Shown here: piece after piece, positions 44,460-47,757 of the stretch
Layout of the letters: each line of letters opens with the position of its first letter
How positions within the stretch are numbered: the stretch's first letter is position 1
IMG/VR virus record: IMGVR_UViG_3300042556_001041
Span: 1 to 47,757 of that record
DNA from: a virus
Length of the DNA stretch: 47,757 nt
Direction: 5' to 3' (one strand)
Position numbers and translations under genes: made by a program
Notes under the pieces: model-generated
Told to the model about the DNA's origin: nothing
The model's input: the letters and a program-made list of their open reading frames with translations, nothing else
Database searches by the model: none

Positions 44460-45614
44460 TTAGACCGACGTGGCGATCTTGAGCTTGGAGAAAGCCTCGG
44501 CGAGGACGGTCTGACCGCCGACCCGCTTGCGGCCGACGAACCGGACGACGCCCTGATCAGCCTTGGTGGTCTCGTCACGGACGACGGCCAACTGGACCCG
44601 ATCAGCGATGACGTAGCCCCGGCGGAAGTCGCCGTAGAGGATCGGGTAGGCATCGCTGGCGATGTCCGGCATGTCCGGGCACTCGATGTACGGGCGACCC
44701 TGGATCGTCGGCGCCTTGCCGACATCCTGGTTGGGGCTGTAGAGGTACTGGCCCTGCCCGTCCTTGAGGGTGTAGACGGCGAACAGCGTGTTCCGGTTGA
44801 GGGCGAAGGTCGCGTTCCGGGCATACTCCGTCTTGATGTCGAAGGTGACGCCGGTAATGGCGTCAGCCTGCAACGCCGAGGCGTGGCCGTTGGCGTACTC
44901 GCCGAGGCCGGTGGCGGTCAGCAGGCCCTGAGGGCGACCCGTGCCGGAACCGCTGACGAAGGCCAGGCCCTCGGCGGCGGCGAACTGCTCGGCCATGTCG
45001 GCCTGGATGAAGCCCTGGAGGTCAAAGGCGGCATCTTCCAGCATCTCGACGCTGATCTCGGTCACGGCCATCAGCATGTTGGCGTCGATGCGCTCCATGC
45101 CATAGGTCGAGTTCGAGGCGGTCACGGTGGCGCCGTCGCCGGCCCAGGTGGCGGTGACGAGGCCGGTGCGCCGGGGGATTTCGATGCCCTTGGCGCTGGT
45201 GGGGATGATCCGGGCGACGGTGCGGATGGGGCTCATCTCGGTGACGGCCCGGATGACCTCGTTGACCATCTGGCGGGGTGCCAGGTAGCCGGCCTGCGTG
45301 TCGTCGCTGGTAGACAGGAGTTTGACCTCGTCGGCGGTCAGGTTGCCCCGGCCCTTGCGGAGGTAGTTGACCAGAGCGGCCTTGACCTCGGCGGGCTCGT
45401 TGTCGCCCTTGGCCTCGGGGGCAGGGGCGACGGGCGGGCGGGCGGCCTTCACCTCGAACTGGTGCATGGCCTCGGCGAGGCGCTTGACCTCGGCGTTCAG
45501 TTCGGCGGAAGCGGCGCCGTCCTTTTCGATCTGCTGCAACCGCTCGTCGTTCTTGGTCTGGAACTGCTGGAAGGCGCTGTTCAGGCCCTCGATTGCCTTG
45601 ATGGTTTCGTCCAT
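44460..45614 (-). CDS. Major capsid protein, HK97 type (384 aa)
   Basis: The N-terminal ~100 residues are a coiled-coil scaffold (delta) domain (AIEGLNSAFQQFQTKNDERL, ELNAEVKRLAEAMHQFEVKA). The mature part begins near LSTSDDTQAGYLAPRQMVNE and has IPRRTGLVTATWAGDGATVT, SGSGTGRPQGLLTA, and PILYGDFRRGYVIADRVQLA (P-loop/A-domain). The prohead protease upstream would remove the delta domain. Confidence 0.95.
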   Translation of the reverse strand: MDETIKAIEGLNSAFQQFQTKNDERLQQIEKDGAASAELNAEVKRLAEAMHQFEVKAARPPVAPAPEAKGDNEPAEVKAALVNYLRKGRGNLTADEVKLLSTSDDTQAGYLAPRQMVNEVIRAVTEMSPIRTVARIIPTSAKGIEIPRRTGLVTATWAGDGATVTASNSTYGMERIDANMLMAVTEISVEMLEDAAFDLQGFIQADMAEQFAAAEGLAFVSGSGTGRPQGLLTATGLGEYANGHASALQADAITGVTFDIKTEYARNATFALNRNTLFAVYTLKDGQGQYLYSPNQDVGKAPTIQGRPYIECPDMPDIASDAYPILYGDFRRGYVIADRVQLAVVRDETTKADQGVVRFVGRKRVGGQTVLAEAFSKLKIATSV

Positions 45615-45632
45615 GGTGTGTGTCTCCCCGGC

Positions 45633-46997
45633 CTATTTGGCCGACATGGTCTGCGACAGTCGCCGAATGGCCATCAGGGCCTCGGTCTGGACTGCTGCGG
45701 CTTTGATCTCGCTGGTGAGGCGGGCCACGTCGGCGCTGGGGCCGGGGGTGGGTGCCGGGATGCCGTCTGCGGATTTGGATTCGGCCTCGTCGGCGTCGTC
45801 GTCCATCCCCAGGAGGGCAGAAAGTTTGTCGTGTGCCGACTTGATGTCGGCAATGGCGGCGCTCATGCTGCCGATGCTGGCGGCGCTGAACTTGCGGCCG
45901 GCCTTGATTTCGGCGGGGCCGTCGGCGCCCTTCTCGGAGTAGAGCCCGGCAGCGAGCGCCCGGCGCAGCCAGGCGAGCATGGCCTGATGCCATTGACCGA
46001 TACTGGCGTCGCAGGCGGCGATCTTGTCGTCGTCGGTCATGTCGTCATCGGCCATGGCCTGATAGATCGCCGACGACAGCGCCCGCTCCATCTTCCATCG
46101 GGTGTCGTAGATGTTTTCCTCGACCTGCTGCTGGGTCAGGATGGTGGCGAAGTCGGCCGACTTGATGCCGGTGATCTTGCTGGCGTCGTTGGCGGGGAAC
46201 GTCACGAGGCTGATCTCCCACAACCGCAGCTCGATCAGCTTGCGGCTCTTGGTCTTGGTGTCGGTCTCGGCCTGCAACGTGTCAAAGCCGATGCTCATTT
46301 TGAGCAGCCCGGCCTTGGCCAGTTCGTAGTGGTCCCGGCCGGCTTGGGTTGCCGTGAGGATCTGACCCTTGACCCGCAGGCCCTCGGTGTCCTCGTAGCA
46401 GTCGGCAGGCTCGAAGTAGCCGACGACGTTGGAGGGGTTGTGCTGGCTGAGCATCGGGATCCGCTCGCCCTTGGTTTTCCAGTGGTCGAGGGTCCGCTTG
46501 AAGGCGCCGGGCTGCACCTCGTCACCGTAGGCGTCCCGGGCGTAGGTGTTGGCGTAGCCCTCGAACTGCCCGGCCTCGTCGATGGCCTTGATCTCGAATG
46601 AAAAGGCCCGGCGCTCTGCCGGGCCGGTGCCTTTAGCCATTCGCTTCTCCTCTGCCGTCTCGTCGGCGGCTTCCATCTGGCCGACAAGCCGCTTTGACCA
46701 TCGCTGGCCGGGGTCACCGCCCCAGAGCAGCCATGCGACCATAGCCGGGCTCTTGGCGTCCTTGGCCCTGGCGGCGTTTTCGGTGTCGTTGTCGTGACGG
46801 GCGAACCAGGCCCGCATCTGGACGGCCTTCTCGGGGCTGATGTCCTCACCGGCGGCGAGCCGGCGTGCCCATGCCACCGTGGCCGGTTTTAGGCCTTCGC
46901 CGCTGTGGCCTTCTTTGTGCAGTTCCAGCCCTCGGGCGCAGGCATCCCGGACGCCCTGCGGCGGGGTGAAGTTGATGCCGTCGTACCGGGTTGTCAT
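45633..46997 (-). CDS. Prohead protease with extra N-terminal domain (454 aa)
   Basis: HK97-type S78 serine protease that matures the head. Core: EGYANTYARDAYGDEVQPGA, MLSQHNPSNVVGYF (His186), LAKAGLLKMSIGFDT (Ser235) and LWEISLVTFPANDAS. Residues ~1-110 form another unit (GLELHKEGHSGEGLKPATVA, MRAWFARHDND, MVAWLLWGGDPGQRW) found in other phage head proteins. A long C-terminal helical region (ADFATILTQQQVEENIYDTR onward) may aid scaffold. The typical protease is about 200 aa, so this is enlarged. Confidence 0.9.
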   Translation of the reverse strand: MTTRYDGINFTPPQGVRDACARGLELHKEGHSGEGLKPATVAWARRLAAGEDISPEKAVQMRAWFARHDNDTENAARAKDAKSPAMVAWLLWGGDPGQRWSKRLVGQMEAADETAEEKRMAKGTGPAERRAFSFEIKAIDEAGQFEGYANTYARDAYGDEVQPGAFKRTLDHWKTKGERIPMLSQHNPSNVVGYFEPADCYEDTEGLRVKGQILTATQAGRDHYELAKAGLLKMSIGFDTLQAETDTKTKSRKLIELRLWEISLVTFPANDASKITGIKSADFATILTQQQVEENIYDTRWKMERALSSAIYQAMADDDMTDDDKIAACDASIGQWHQAMLAWLRRALAAGLYSEKGADGPAEIKAGRKFSAASIGSMSAAIADIKSAHDKLSALLGMDDDADEAESKSADGIPAPTPGPSADVARLTSEIKAAAVQTEALMAIRRLSQTMSAK

Positions 46998-47170
46998 TGG
47001 TCGTCGCCGTCGGGCGGTTGCGGGGACTGGGATTCCAGCATCATCAGCACGGCCTCGACGCCATCACGGAACCCCTCGGCCCATGCCGGATCAATGCCGC
47101 ACTGGATGACGACGGCGCCGGCCTCGTCACTGGTGCCGCTGAGTTTGAACGGGGAAGGTAGCGACGGCAT
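46994..47170 (-). CDS. Small protein between portal and protease (58 aa)
   Basis: ATG 47170 overlaps the portal stop (ATGA) and its TGA overlaps the protease ATG. MPSLPSPFKLSGTSDEAGAV then VIQCGIDPAWAEGFRDGVEA with VLMMLES. Acidic end. Function not recognised; tight coupling suggests a head accessory. Confidence 0.65.
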   Translation of the reverse strand: MPSLPSPFKLSGTSDEAGAVVIQCGIDPAWAEGFRDGVEAVLMMLESQSPQPPDGDDQ

Positions 47171-47757
47171 CACAGGGCATCCTCATCAAGGTCGTATCGC
47201 AGGAAGCATCGGCAACGTACCGACTCAGACCCGCCGCCGAGCGAGCCGTCGCCGGGGTGCATCAACTCGACGCCCCCGACCGTGAAAGGCTCGGTCTGCT
47301 TGTGCTTCTGGCCGTCGGCGGCCTTGTGGGTGGGTCGGACCCGATGGTCTCGGGTGCTGATCCATTCCTTTGTCAGCGGCAGACCCGAGGCGTCAGCCCC
47401 GGCCGCCTTGCCAAGTTCGGAGGCGTTGACCGTCTCGGTGACGGCGATGGTGTCGGCTCGCGTCTCGACCATCTGCACGACCTCGGCGCCGATGGGCTCA
47501 CCGGCAGCGACGACTTCCTCGGCCGCCCACCGCTCATAGGCGGCGTCGACGGCAACCATGATGGCGTCGGCATCCTCGCCGGCGGCGATCAGTTCCAAGA
47601 CCCGGCCCTTGATGGCTTTCGCCGTCGTGGACTGGATCATGGCGGCCCGATCAGGACCGTGGGCGATGATGTAGTTGAGGACGTAGGTTTCGATGGCCTT
47701 GAGTTCGTCGTCAGACGGTGCCGCCTTGAGTTCCGCCGGCCCGGTCCCGTGCTTGAG
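47170..47757 (-). CDS. Portal-MuF fusion, C-terminal part (5' end continues at position 1)
   Basis: This is the C-terminal portion of the same gene as 1-1696; bases 47631-47757 duplicate 1-127. The segment carries the MuF/SPP1 gp7 signature: a helical region with TRADTIAVTETVNAS, then WISTRDHRVRPTHKAADGQ, and an ending with RCRCFLRYD. In the family this domain is a minor head protein or the carrier domain of ejected effectors. No separate MuF gene is seen elsewhere, so the fusion probably supplies that role. No toxin domain follows; the protein ends about 16 residues after the RCRC motif. Confidence 0.88.
   Translation of the reverse strand, partial: LKHGTGPAELKAAPSDDELKAIETYVLNYIIAHGPDRAAMIQSTTAKAIKGRVLELIAAGEDADAIMVAVDAAYERWAAEEVVAAGEPIGAEVVQMVETRADTIAVTETVNASELGKAAGADASGLPLTKEWISTRDHRVRPTHKAADGQKHKQTEPFTVGGVELMHPGDGSLGGGSESVRCRCFLRYDLDEDAL
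47631..47757. repeat. Terminal direct repeat, second copy
   Basis: Identical to 1-127; overlap of a circular contig. Confidence 0.93.

Noticed and set aside
44235-46601. 788-codon plus-strand open frame across capsid and protease
   Set aside because: It is antisense to the clear capsid and prohead protease genes. High GC removes stop codons, and the translation is Gly/Val/Leu/Asp-rich without motifs.

Overview
The window is one complete genome of a temperate contractile-tailed bacteriophage (a small myovirus). Positions 1-127 are repeated exactly at 47631-47757, and the portal gene reads in frame across that repeat. The molecule is therefore a closed circle of 47,630 unique bp, and the repeat looks like an assembly overlap. 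Base composition is high-GC (roughly mid-60s percent by eye, not computed). Genes are packed with many ATGA/GTGA stop-start overlaps and AAGGAG-type ribosome sites. A high-GC Gram-negative host, perhaps an alphaproteobacterium, is plausible but only inferred.

Layout. (1) Minus strand 5.0 kb to 1, continuing through the junction to 23.6 kb: the late region. It holds an NrdR-like zinc ribbon and a sigma-region-4-like regulator behind a good promoter, then small and large terminase, a portal-MuF fusion, prohead protease, HK97-type capsid, connectors, tail terminator, tail sheath, tail tube, a frameshifted tail chaperone, tape measure, baseplate (Dit-like, plug, hub, spike, gp25-like, gpJ, gpI), fibres, holin-like membrane proteins, an HExxH metalloprotease, an M15 endolysin and more fibres, including a collagen-like one. 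(2) Minus strand 9.6-5.2 kb: replication and nucleotide operon (RHH regulator, replication initiator, DnaB helicase, adenine methyltransferase, RusA resolvase). (3) Minus strand 12.3-9.8 kb: recombination operon (RecT-like annealing protein, DEDDh exonuclease, small zinc proteins), divergent from a plus-strand XRE repressor at 12.4 kb. (4) Minus strand 19.4-12.6 kb: early/accessory operon with Cro-like regulator, cytosine-C5 methyltransferase, a multi-zinc-finger protein, a ParB-like protein, an antirepressor-like protein and many tiny zinc-ribbon or winged-helix proteins. (5) Plus strand 19.5-23.5 kb: CI-like repressor, large serine integrase, a C2H2 finger, a DpdA-like (tRNA-guanine-transglycosylase fold) protein and small proteins. 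(6) A plus-strand 'moron' at 26.9-27.56 kb with its own promoter and terminator, set inside the fibre genes.

How it fits together. Lysogeny appears to rest on the serine integrase and on two divergent switches (12.3 kb and 19.45 kb). One 12-bp operator family (TGTAA-N-TGCAAC-like) occurs at the 19.45 kb switch and again at the promoter of the DpdA cassette, suggesting the repressor controls both. Late expression is probably turned on by the sigma-like/zinc-ribbon pair upstream of the terminases. The phage seems to carry three separate DNA-modification activities (N6/N4 adenine-type MTase, C5 MTase, DpdA-like 7-deazaguanine enzyme), which points to strong defence against restriction.

The most unusual elements are these: three covarying intergenic hairpins associated with plus-strand small genes, a duplicated 15-nt start-associated sequence, a protein with four identically spaced Cys4 fingers and a mini-paralogue elsewhere, an orphan DpdA-like gene, and a dense set of about a dozen tiny zinc-binding proteins.
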